Shown: in pieces, positions 1 to 5,360 of the stretch
Position numbering within the stretch: position 1 is the first letter of the stretch
Layout: each line of letters begins with the position of its first letter
Assembly (NCBI GenBank): GCA_049315745.1
Contig: JBMOJO010000246.1
Location: 1 to 5,360 of the forward strand
From: JADJPL01 sp049315745
Lineage (GTDB): Bacteria > Bacteroidota > Bacteroidia > Chitinophagales > Saprospiraceae
Direction of reading: 5' to 3'
DNA: 5,360 bases
The notes under the pieces: model-generated
What the model was told of the DNA's origin: nothing
The model's database searches: none
What the model saw: only the letters and a program-made list of their open reading frames with translations
Translations under genes and position numbers: made by a program

Positions 1-57
1 CGATACAGGAATTTAATTCATTAACCAAAGTTGCATTTGCGACTTGAATTCAGGAAG

Positions 58-79
58 TTTAAAACAGATGTGTTTTAAA
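58..79. repeat. Perfect 9-bp inverted repeat (hairpin) in the leader
   Basis: TTTAAAACA (58-66) and TGTTTTAAA (71-79) are exact reverse complements separated by the 4-base loop GATG. The stem is AT-rich with only one C-G pair per arm half, so it would be a weak RNA hairpin. No T-tract follows on either strand, which argues against an intrinsic terminator. A dyad of this size upstream of a gene cluster could equally be a binding site for a dimeric regulator. This function is inference; only the symmetry is seen. Confidence 0.5.
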
Positions 80-82
80 AAT

Positions 83-127
83 AATATTCTACCACTGCAG
101 GCGGCAAAAAACTATTTGCACAACCTC
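83..127 (+). repeat. 45-bp repeat, left copy (inverted partner at 5301-5345)
   Basis: This stretch runs from AATATTCT to ACAACCTC. It matches the reverse complement of 5301-5345 at 36 of 45 ungapped positions, including a 12-base identical core AGGCGGCAAAAA (99-110) and the identical first 8 bases AATATTCT. Seven of the nine differences are transitions. In the right copy the central part forms a 7-bp GC hairpin. Here the left arm carries G-to-A changes (91 and 94) that break pairs without compensation, so this copy looks decayed. It lies just before the start region of the first gene. It is probably a dispersed intergenic element; a terminal inverted repeat of a mobile unit is a less likely reading, because no transposase lies between the two copies. 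Confidence 0.7.
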
Positions 128-194
128 AATATCGGCAAGGGGGTAGAGAAATGCGCGATAATTGTATAACTTCACCGCACAACATCTGCATATT

Positions 195-671
195 ATGGAA
201 GCAATAGATGCCCTTAACCAGGTTGCCACATTTCACCGGACATTTAAGCACCCGATAGAACAGGCGCCGCTGATCCCGGCAGAGGCACGCTGCAGGCTGC
301 GGGTAGCCCTCCTCGAAGAAGAGCTCCGCGAATTCCGGGAAGCGGTGGAGCGAGGTGACCTCATAGGAATCGCCGACGCACTCTGCGACCTGCAATACGT
401 CCTGAGCGGCGCCGTCCTCGAGTTTGGCCTGGGGGCCAAATTCAAGGCCCTTTTCGACGAAGTACAGCGTTCCAATATGAGCAAAACCTGCTCCAGTGTG
501 GAAGAAGCCGAAGCGACCATCGCCCATTACCGCACACACAGAGGGCTGGAGGCCCACTATGAAGCTTCCGGTGACCATTACCTGGTGTACCGGAGCGACG
601 ACCGTAAGACGCTGAAATCCATCTACTACTCCCCTCCCGACCTGAAAAAAATCCTGGAAAGCGAGGATTAG
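195..671 (+). CDS. MazG/PRA-PH-like nucleoside triphosphate pyrophosphohydrolase family protein
   Basis: Probable cytoplasmic all-alpha NTP pyrophosphohydrolase of the MazG / phosphoribosyl-ATP pyrophosphohydrolase superfamily. Members cleave nucleotide triphosphates to monophosphate plus pyrophosphate, but the substrate here cannot be told. In 158-residue numbering the sequence shows FHRTFKHPI near residues 13-21 and the metal-binding helix pair LLEEELREF (E41-E43, E46) and ADALCDLQYVL (D61, D65). Then follow EVQRSNMSK (89-97) and a C-terminal KTLKS...YYSPPDL tail (139-150), as I recall from the Bacteroidota family. No signal peptide or membrane segment is present. The start is uncertain: ATG 195 is preferred because family similarity begins shortly after it, while an in-frame TTG at 162 would add 11 residues. 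Neither has a good ribosome binding site. It is not a stand-alone HisE, since no histidine genes lie nearby. The next gene starts 43 bases downstream on the same strand, so co-transcription is plausible. Confidence 0.87.
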   Translation: MEAIDALNQVATFHRTFKHPIEQAPLIPAEARCRLRVALLEEELREFREAVERGDLIGIADALCDLQYVLSGAVLEFGLGAKFKALFDEVQRSNMSKTCSSVEEAEATIAHYRTHRGLEAHYEASGDHYLVYRSDDRKTLKSIYYSPPDLKKILESED

Positions 672-696
672 GCCCCCCGCGTATTTTATCTGGATC

Positions 697-702
697 AGGA
701 GA
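697..702 (+). promoter_or_regulatory. Possible ribosome binding site AGGAGA for the decarboxylase gene
   Basis: AGGAGA at 697-702 lies in the 43-base gap before the decarboxylase gene. The spacer to the TTG at 715 is 12 bases, longer than usual, and the spacer to the GTG at 757 is far too long. It mildly favours the TTG start. Bacteroidota rely little on Shine-Dalgarno pairing, so this is weak evidence. Confidence 0.3.
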
Positions 703-714
703 ATTTTATTATTT

Positions 715-2160
715 TTGTCGGCACATCCGACTGATTATTTAAAACCATCCTGTACAGTGACCAACCGCTATTTTGATTTAATAGACCAGACTTTCTACTT
801 TCCGCAAGAGGGCTTTGATATTGACGACAACGGCTACCTGGTATTCAACGAAGTGCCGTTAAAGCACCTTATTGAGAAATATGGTACCCCGTTGAAGCTC
901 ACCTACCTGCCGAAGATCGGAATGCAAATCAAAAAGGCCAGAAACCTCTTCACCCGGGCCATGCGTTCTATTGGCTATCACGGCAAATACTATTATTGTT
1001 ACTGTACCAAAAGCAGCCATTTCAGCCATATTGTCGAAGAAGCCCTAAGCCACGATTGCCACCTTGAGACCTCCTCCGCGTTTGACATTGCCATGATCCG
1101 CAAGCTGTATGCCAAGGGAAAAATTGACAAGGACATCATCATTGTCTGTAATGGGTTCAAGCCGGAGAACTACAAACGCGAAATCGCCGGACTCATCAAC
1201 GAGGGTTTCTCCAATGTAATCCCCGTCTGCGACAACATCCAGGAAATCGAATATTACGGCAAACACATTACCGGCTCCTGCAATATCGGCATCCGTATTG
1301 CCACCGAGGAAGAGCCCAACTTTGAGTTTTACACCTCCCGCCTGGGCATCCGCGCCTCCGAAATCGTAAAATTCTATGAAGAAGCGATAGCGCCCAACCC
1401 GAAATTCAAGCTCAGGCTGCTCCATTTCTTCGTGGATACCGGCATAAAAGATACCCTCTATTATTGGGGGGAATTAAAAAAAGCCATCCGGCTTTACTGC
1501 GAGCTCCGCCGCCGCTCAGATACCCTCAACGGCCTGAATATCGGCGGCGGAATGCCGATCCGAAACTCCCTGGGCTTCGAATTCGACTACAAGTACATGA
1601 TTAAGGAAATCGTGAACAACATCCTGTCCGCCTGCGAAGCCGAAGAAGTTCCGGAACCCGACATCTACACCGAATTCGGAAAATATACCGTAGGGGAATC
1701 CGGTGCCACCATTTTCTCCGTTATTGGCCAAAAGCAGCAAAATGATGCCGAACTCTGGTACATGATAGACAACTCGCTCATGACTACCCTGCCCGATACC
1801 TGGGGGATTGGCGAACGTTTCATCCTCCTGCCCATCAACAAATGGCACAACGAGTATCACCGCGTCAATATCGGCGGACTGAGCTGCGACAATTCCGATT
1901 ATTATAACTCAGAGGTACATCAAAGCCAGGTATATCTGCCCGCCTTCCCGGCCAATGACCCCGAACCCCTCTATCTGGGATTTTTTCATACCGGCGCGTA
2001 TCAGGAGTCCATCTCCGGATACGGCGGGATCAAGCACTGCCTCATTCCTTCGCCCAAGCATATCCTCATTGACAAAGACGAGCAGGGCAATCTCGTTGAC
2101 CGGTTGTACCAGCCGGAGCAGAGTGCCGAAAATATGCTGAAAATACTGGGGTATGGTTAA
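715..2160 (+). CDS. Arginine decarboxylase-type PLP-dependent enzyme (fold III, alanine racemase/DapDC-like)
   Basis: Probable cytoplasmic PLP-dependent decarboxylase, most likely L-arginine to agmatine, the entry to polyamine synthesis. The Bacteroidota group I recall with this sequence pattern is annotated so, but substrate is inferred by family only. In 481-residue numbering: YCYCTKSSHF with K99 as the PLP Schiff-base lysine; HLETSSAFD of the TIM barrel; LNIGGGMPI (G277-G279), the phosphate-binding glycine motif; EFGKYTVGESG from E320, in the place of the usual EPGR segment; LSCDNSDYY with C391-D392, matching the catalytic Cys/Asp site of the C-terminal beta domain; and GAYQES with Y429, the PLP-contacting tyrosine. 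It is much shorter than classical SpeA (about 630 residues) and complete in both domains. Start: TTG 715 gives 16 extra residues before NRYFDLIDQTFYFPQ; GTG 757 would begin right at that conserved block (467 residues) and is a serious alternative. The stop overlaps the kinase start by 8 bases. Confidence 0.9.
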   Translation: MSAHPTDYLKPSCTVTNRYFDLIDQTFYFPQEGFDIDDNGYLVFNEVPLKHLIEKYGTPLKLTYLPKIGMQIKKARNLFTRAMRSIGYHGKYYYCYCTKSSHFSHIVEEALSHDCHLETSSAFDIAMIRKLYAKGKIDKDIIIVCNGFKPENYKREIAGLINEGFSNVIPVCDNIQEIEYYGKHITGSCNIGIRIATEEEPNFEFYTSRLGIRASEIVKFYEEAIAPNPKFKLRLLHFFVDTGIKDTLYYWGELKKAIRLYCELRRRSDTLNGLNIGGGMPIRNSLGFEFDYKYMIKEIVNNILSACEAEEVPEPDIYTEFGKYTVGESGATIFSVIGQKQQNDAELWYMIDNSLMTTLPDTWGIGERFILLPINKWHNEYHRVNIGGLSCDNSDYYNSEVHQSQVYLPAFPANDPEPLYLGFFHTGAYQESISGYGGIKHCLIPSPKHILIDKDEQGNLVDRLYQPEQSAENMLKILGYG

Positions 2161-5110
2161 AAACGCTCGGGCAAAGATCTGGATATGGGCATTCCTTTGT
2201 CCGCTTTATTACCAGGGTCGTACCCAGCCCGTCAACGCCATCAACGCCTCAAATTTCGAGGTCCGTTTTCTCGGCATATCCGATGGCCTGAGCAGCCGCA
2301 ACATCAACCAAATCTTCGAGGACAAGCGGGGCATGATCTGGGCGGCCACCGAGCAGGGCCTGGATATCTTCAATGGCCAGCGTTTTCAGCCTTTTAATAG
2401 TGTTTTACCCGACCTGCCCCCCCTTCCCGGAAGGATAATCCACCACCTCGCCGAAGATGAAGACCAGAGGGTCTGGATAAGCACCTCCGGCGGTACGGTT
2501 GTTTTAGATACCCGACGCAGAAATTATTTGTCCCTAAAAGCAACTGGGATTCCCGAGAACTTGTCCCGCTCATCCAATTTTACGATCTCTTCCAATCCTT
2601 CAGGCGGCTTATGGATTTTCTCCGGAAAAACCCTCTATGCTTTTAAAAAGAAAAAAGGCAGGTTCCTTTTGCAAAAAATTGCCCCTAACCCCTACACCAG
2701 TGCCTATCTTCCGGATATTATCGGCACCAAAAGCGGTGAATGCTGGATGCTCGATAAAATACACGGATTGTCACGGCTTGAAGGCCACCGTTTTGTAAAA
2801 ATCAAAGGAGAAGATTTTCCCTACCCGATCAACCTTTACCCCAAGGTAACGATGACCGACCACCTGGGAGATTCCCTGACTATTTTCCGGGATTTCCAGT
2901 ATTCTGTATTTAATATCCTTAAAACTCCGAAAGGCGATGTTGCGATGCGCCAGGAAGTCGGTCTCCGGGAGATAGACCCACGCTGGAGGCATATCCTCGA
3001 TTATTTGGCAGAAAACCCCGTTATCGCCGGAGGTAACCTCGTCAATATCTCCTCTATTTCCAAAGATAAAAACGGCGCTTTATGGTATGCCACCAATATC
3101 GGCATTTTTTTGGTGCGCAGCCGTACGGGACTGAATTTCAAACAAATTGAAACCACGAAGAAAAATAGCGTCAGGGGCATTTGGGGCGATGAGAAAGGCC
3201 TGCGCTGGGTAGGCGCCTATAGCGGCGCATTTTATTTTCCAGAATCCGGGCCCCCAAAGTTCTTCCCGCAGTTCAAAGCGGTATGGAATTTCCTTCCCGA
3301 TGGGCAGGGACAATTCTGGCTTGCACGGGAAAGCGAAAAATCCCCGCAACGGATAAGTTTGCAAAATGGTAAGCTGAGCTTCGATTCCGTGCCGCTGACG
3401 GGATTTACCCTCAATATCATCCCTTTCGGGAATAAGCTCCTGGCAGGAGGCTATCTGCCTAAACTTTCAGTCTTGGATCGAAAATCTGGCAAAGTACGCT
3501 ATCAGGTACCCTTGAAAGGCAAAAGGAACGATTACGGACAGACCATGCCTGCCGCTAAAGTAATCCTTCCACAAAGCGATTCCAGCGTTTGGGTTGCGGG
3601 CAATGCAGGTCTTTTCCGTTTGACTATGGGTAAAAATGGCTGGTTGAAACAAGATTTCCAGGCAGCGCCCCAGGAAATTTCCTCGCTGCCGATCAACGCG
3701 CTCTACCAGGACAACGAAGGCAAATTATGGGTAGGGACTGCCGGGCGTGGCCTTTTCCTGTTCGACCCGCGCTCACGGAAAGTCAAGAACTTTCTTGCTG
3801 TGGACGGGCTTGCCCATGACATTGTATATTCTATCCTCAGCAGCCATAGCGATTCCCTTCTTTGGTTGGGCACACAGAAAGGACTAAGTTGTTTCAACGT
3901 CGCCGCGGCGTCTTTTCACAATTATTATGAGAAAGATGGCCTTGCCAACAATGAATTCAACACCTCGGCTACCTGGAAATCCCCAGATGGGACCCTCTAC
4001 TTGGGGGGAATCAATGGCATTACCTATTTTAAACCCCAGAAACCCGTACTAAATGAAAGCAAGGCGGGCGTTTTCCTCAGCCTGGATGTGCTCGACCTGC
4101 GCAAGGAAGGGGTAAAAGCCAGGCATTTCCCCATATCCGGCGACACTTTCAACCTTAACCCCTTCAATTATTACCTCGACATCGGGTTCCAGAGCAGTGC
4201 CCATTTTGACTCCGAAGAAATCATTTACCGGTTCAGGATTTCCAATCGCCTTACGCCGAGTTGGCAGTACCTGCATTTTGGTGAAAAACTCATCCTTAAC
4301 CACCTCCCAACCGGCACTAACCGCCTAGTGGCCCAGGCCAGGATGCCTGCCGGTAACTGGGGGCCGGTTTATACGCTGAACCTGCGCGTCTTTCCTCCCT
4401 GGTACAAAACCTGGCAGTTTATCTCTTTGCTCATCGCCATTATCCTTCTCTTCCTATATCTCCTTGTGCGGCTGAGATTGAGAAAATACCGGCGGGAATA
4501 CAATTTGAGAAAGAAAATTTCTGCGGATCTCCATGACGAGTTTGGCGGTAGGCTCTTCGCCCTCAACGTCCTCGCCAATCAAATCAACGCACCGGCTACC
4601 TCCGGGGCAGATTTCCCAAAGCTCTTCGACCAATTCCAGCGCCTGAGCCTGGAAACCCTGCGTACCGCAAGAAACTTTATCTGGGCTTTCGACCCGGGAA
4701 GCGACCGCCTCGAAAACCTGGCCGACCGTATGGAAGACTTCTGTAGTACCGTCATCCGGCCCCTTGTGCCCGAAATTACATTTCAGCGCGGCTATCTGCC
4801 CCATCGCAGACCCATCAATTCCAAAACAAAGCACTATACCCTCATGATCTTTCAGGAGTTGCTCACCAATATTGTCAAACACAGCGATTCCGAATCCATA
4901 CACATCAATTTCTACGTCAGGGACAGATACCTGGTGATAAAAATCTCAAACCCCTACCACAAGAACCGGCAAAATCCCCTGACCGGCCATCACAGCAGCG
5001 GAAACGGCCTGCTCAATATCCATTCCAGGCTCAGTGCGCTGAATGCAAATATCGAGCGAAAGGACAATGGCCAGATTTACGAAGCGACCCTGACCATAAA
5101 GAAGTGGTAA
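2153..5110 (+). CDS. Membrane sensor histidine kinase: two-component-regulator propeller, Y_Y_Y domain, HisKA_3 and HATPase
   Basis: Large sensor kinase, 985 residues. Residues 1-22 look like a signal peptide (basic start, hydrophobic IWIWAFLCPLYY). Periplasmic propeller repeats follow, with blades recognisable near 57-73 (GMIWAATEQGLDIF), 102-118, 148-163, 304-320, 344-361, 474-488, 520-537 (GKLWVGTAGRGLFLF), 564-581 and 611-626. The number fits one or two seven-bladed propellers. A Y_Y_Y domain lies at about 665-750, a transmembrane helix at about 756-772, then basic RLRLRKYRR. The H box is DLHDEFGGRL with H794 as phospho-acceptor. The N box is QELLTNIVKH (E902, N906, H910) and the G2 box GNGLLNIHSRL is at 950-960. 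The G1 box lacks its usual Asp: ISNPYH with N933. No receiver or DNA-binding domain is fused, so a separate, probably NarL/LuxR-type regulator is expected but is not in the window. ATG 2153 overlaps the decarboxylase stop, suggesting translational coupling. The ligand is unknown. Confidence 0.93.
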   Translation: MVKNARAKIWIWAFLCPLYYQGRTQPVNAINASNFEVRFLGISDGLSSRNINQIFEDKRGMIWAATEQGLDIFNGQRFQPFNSVLPDLPPLPGRIIHHLAEDEDQRVWISTSGGTVVLDTRRRNYLSLKATGIPENLSRSSNFTISSNPSGGLWIFSGKTLYAFKKKKGRFLLQKIAPNPYTSAYLPDIIGTKSGECWMLDKIHGLSRLEGHRFVKIKGEDFPYPINLYPKVTMTDHLGDSLTIFRDFQYSVFNILKTPKGDVAMRQEVGLREIDPRWRHILDYLAENPVIAGGNLVNISSISKDKNGALWYATNIGIFLVRSRTGLNFKQIETTKKNSVRGIWGDEKGLRWVGAYSGAFYFPESGPPKFFPQFKAVWNFLPDGQGQFWLARESEKSPQRISLQNGKLSFDSVPLTGFTLNIIPFGNKLLAGGYLPKLSVLDRKSGKVRYQVPLKGKRNDYGQTMPAAKVILPQSDSSVWVAGNAGLFRLTMGKNGWLKQDFQAAPQEISSLPINALYQDNEGKLWVGTAGRGLFLFDPRSRKVKNFLAVDGLAHDIVYSILSSHSDSLLWLGTQKGLSCFNVAAASFHNYYEKDGLANNEFNTSATWKSPDGTLYLGGINGITYFKPQKPVLNESKAGVFLSLDVLDLRKEGVKARHFPISGDTFNLNPFNYYLDIGFQSSAHFDSEEIIYRFRISNRLTPSWQYLHFGEKLILNHLPTGTNRLVAQARMPAGNWGPVYTLNLRVFPPWYKTWQFISLLIAIILLFLYLLVRLRLRKYRREYNLRKKISADLHDEFGGRLFALNVLANQINAPATSGADFPKLFDQFQRLSLETLRTARNFIWAFDPGSDRLENLADRMEDFCSTVIRPLVPEITFQRGYLPHRRPINSKTKHYTLMIFQELLTNIVKHSDSESIHINFYVRDRYLVIKISNPYHKNRQNPLTGHHSSGNGLLNIHSRLSALNANIERKDNGQIYEATLTIKKW

Positions 5111-5300
5111 ATACATCCCCGGCCGCTTACACCTGAAAGCTTTTCCTGCCTAAAAGACTTGCAGCGCTGAGATACCGCGGCCCGCAACAAGCAGCCTTCT
5201 CGCCTTCAATAGGTGAATGTGTGCCTTTTTCGATTCTGTAGCCAGGCGCTGCGCCCTCAAAGGCCTTCGCGTGGATGAAAAAATTCAGCACCTTCCTCCC
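5111..5300. other. Region after the kinase with no confident gene; weak minus-strand ORF of 54 codons
   Basis: No T-tract terminator follows the kinase stop directly. On the minus strand a frame is open from GTG (complement of 5289-5291) to TAA (complement of 5127-5129), giving 54 residues that include EGAAPGYRIEKGTHSP and GPRYLSAASLLGRKSF. I recognise no family. There is no ATG, and the GGAGG just upstream is too close to the GTG for normal ribosome binding. The ORF begins 10 bases inside the right-hand repeat's inner edge, so it may be part of a longer repeated unit or the decayed remnant of a gene. Short palindromes occur: CAGCGCTG (5162-5169), GGCGCTGCGCC (5245-5255) and AAGGCCTT (5260-5267). 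Confidence 0.3.
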
Positions 5301-5345
5301 GGGGCTGTGTAAAAAGGTTTTTGCCGCCTACGGCGGCAGAATATT
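5301..5345 (-). repeat. 45-bp repeat, right copy (inverted relative to 83-127)
   Basis: Read on the minus strand this begins AATATTCTGCCGCC and ends ACACAGCCCC, matching 83-127 at 36 of 45 positions without gaps. The two copies face inward and bracket the three-gene cluster. This copy keeps an intact GC hairpin in its centre, so it appears closer to the ancestral sequence than the left copy. No matching short direct repeat is visible just outside the two copies (TTTTAAAAAT on the left, CTTCTGAGAG on the right), which gives no support for a transposon insertion with target duplication. Confidence 0.7.
5319..5341. terminator. GC-rich hairpin, possible weak terminator within the right repeat
   Basis: TGCCGCC (5322-5328), loop TAC, and GGCGGCA (5332-5338) form a perfect 7-bp stem. 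It extends to 10 bp through one T-G wobble and two T-A pairs. On the plus strand the bases after it are TATTCTTCT, only moderately T-rich. On the minus strand AAAAACCTTTTT surrounds it. It lies about 210 bases after the kinase stop and could end the transcript of the cluster. However, the same segment is a dispersed-repeat core, so the hairpin may belong to that element instead. Only the fold is seen; the function is inferred. Confidence 0.35.
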
Positions 5346-5360
5346 CTTCTGAGAGACGCG

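Noticed and set aside
32..39. TGCATTTG as a Bacteroidota -7 promoter element (TAnnTTTG)
   Set aside because: It has one mismatch at a key position, and no TTG-type -33 element lies at the proper distance upstream within the window. Not strong enough to call.
126..578. 150-codon minus-strand open frame opposite the first gene
   Set aside because: It lies antisense to a clear MazG/PRA-PH family gene, its translation shows no domain, and it is Cys- and Phe-rich in a way typical of a shadow frame.
681..690. TATTTTAT between the first two genes as a promoter
   Set aside because: It has two mismatches to TAnnTTTG and no -33 partner; the 43-base gap fits simple co-transcription better.
1045..1860. 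Two long minus-strand frames opposite the decarboxylase gene (1045-1425 and 1516-1860)
   Set aside because: Both are antisense to conserved catalytic segments and are Gly/Val/Phe-rich translations without motifs.
2153..2220. Kinase N-terminus as a lipoprotein signal (Cys at residue 16)
   Set aside because: The residues before the Cys (AFLC) do not match a lipobox with small residues at -1, so an ordinary signal peptide or membrane anchor is more likely.
4454..4903. 149-codon minus-strand open frame opposite the kinase core
   Set aside because: It overlaps the H box and N box coding region of the kinase and has no recognisable domain; a shadow of the real gene.
83..5345. The whole window as a transposon bounded by terminal inverted repeats
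   Set aside because: No transposase, integrase or resolvase gene lies inside, no target duplication is seen at the edges, and the cargo looks like ordinary metabolism and signalling genes.

Overview
The window looks like a chromosomal segment from a member of the Bacteroidota, possibly the Saprospiria/Lewinella side of the phylum. The basis is protein-family flavour rather than any marker gene. The arginine-decarboxylase-type enzyme has the wording I recall from Bacteroidota homologs, the third gene is a propeller/Y_Y_Y sensor kinase of the type abundant there, and starts are poorly marked by Shine-Dalgarno sequences. No rRNA, tRNA, CRISPR array, transposase or phage gene was seen.

Layout: 1-194 is a non-coding, AT-rich leader. 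It holds a perfect 9-bp hairpin (58-79) and one copy of a 45-bp repeat (83-127). Three genes follow, all on the + strand and tightly packed: a MazG/PRA-PH-like nucleotide pyrophosphohydrolase (195-671, possible earlier TTG at 162); a fold-III PLP decarboxylase of the Bacteroidota arginine decarboxylase type (715-2160, TTG start or alternatively GTG at 757); and a 985-residue membrane sensor histidine kinase with a periplasmic propeller, Y_Y_Y domain, one clear transmembrane helix, HisKA_3-type H box and HATPase (2153-5110). The first gap is 43 bases. The second and third genes overlap by 8 bases (ATGGTTAA), so at least these two are probably co-transcribed and translationally coupled. The last 250 bases (5111-5360) hold no convincing gene. 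They contain a weak minus-strand ORF of 54 codons and, at 5301-5345, a second copy of the 45-bp repeat in inverted orientation, centred on a strong GC hairpin.

The enzymes are ordinary for the phylum. The least explained features are: (1) the 45-bp repeat found at both ends of the gene cluster, inward-facing, with 36 of 45 positions identical; (2) the translationally coupled pairing of a polyamine-type decarboxylase with a large sensor kinase; and (3) a kinase ATP-binding domain whose usual G1-box aspartate is replaced by Ser-Asn-Pro. I do not see a clearly new multi-gene system. The repeat pair is the signal most worth a genome-wide search.
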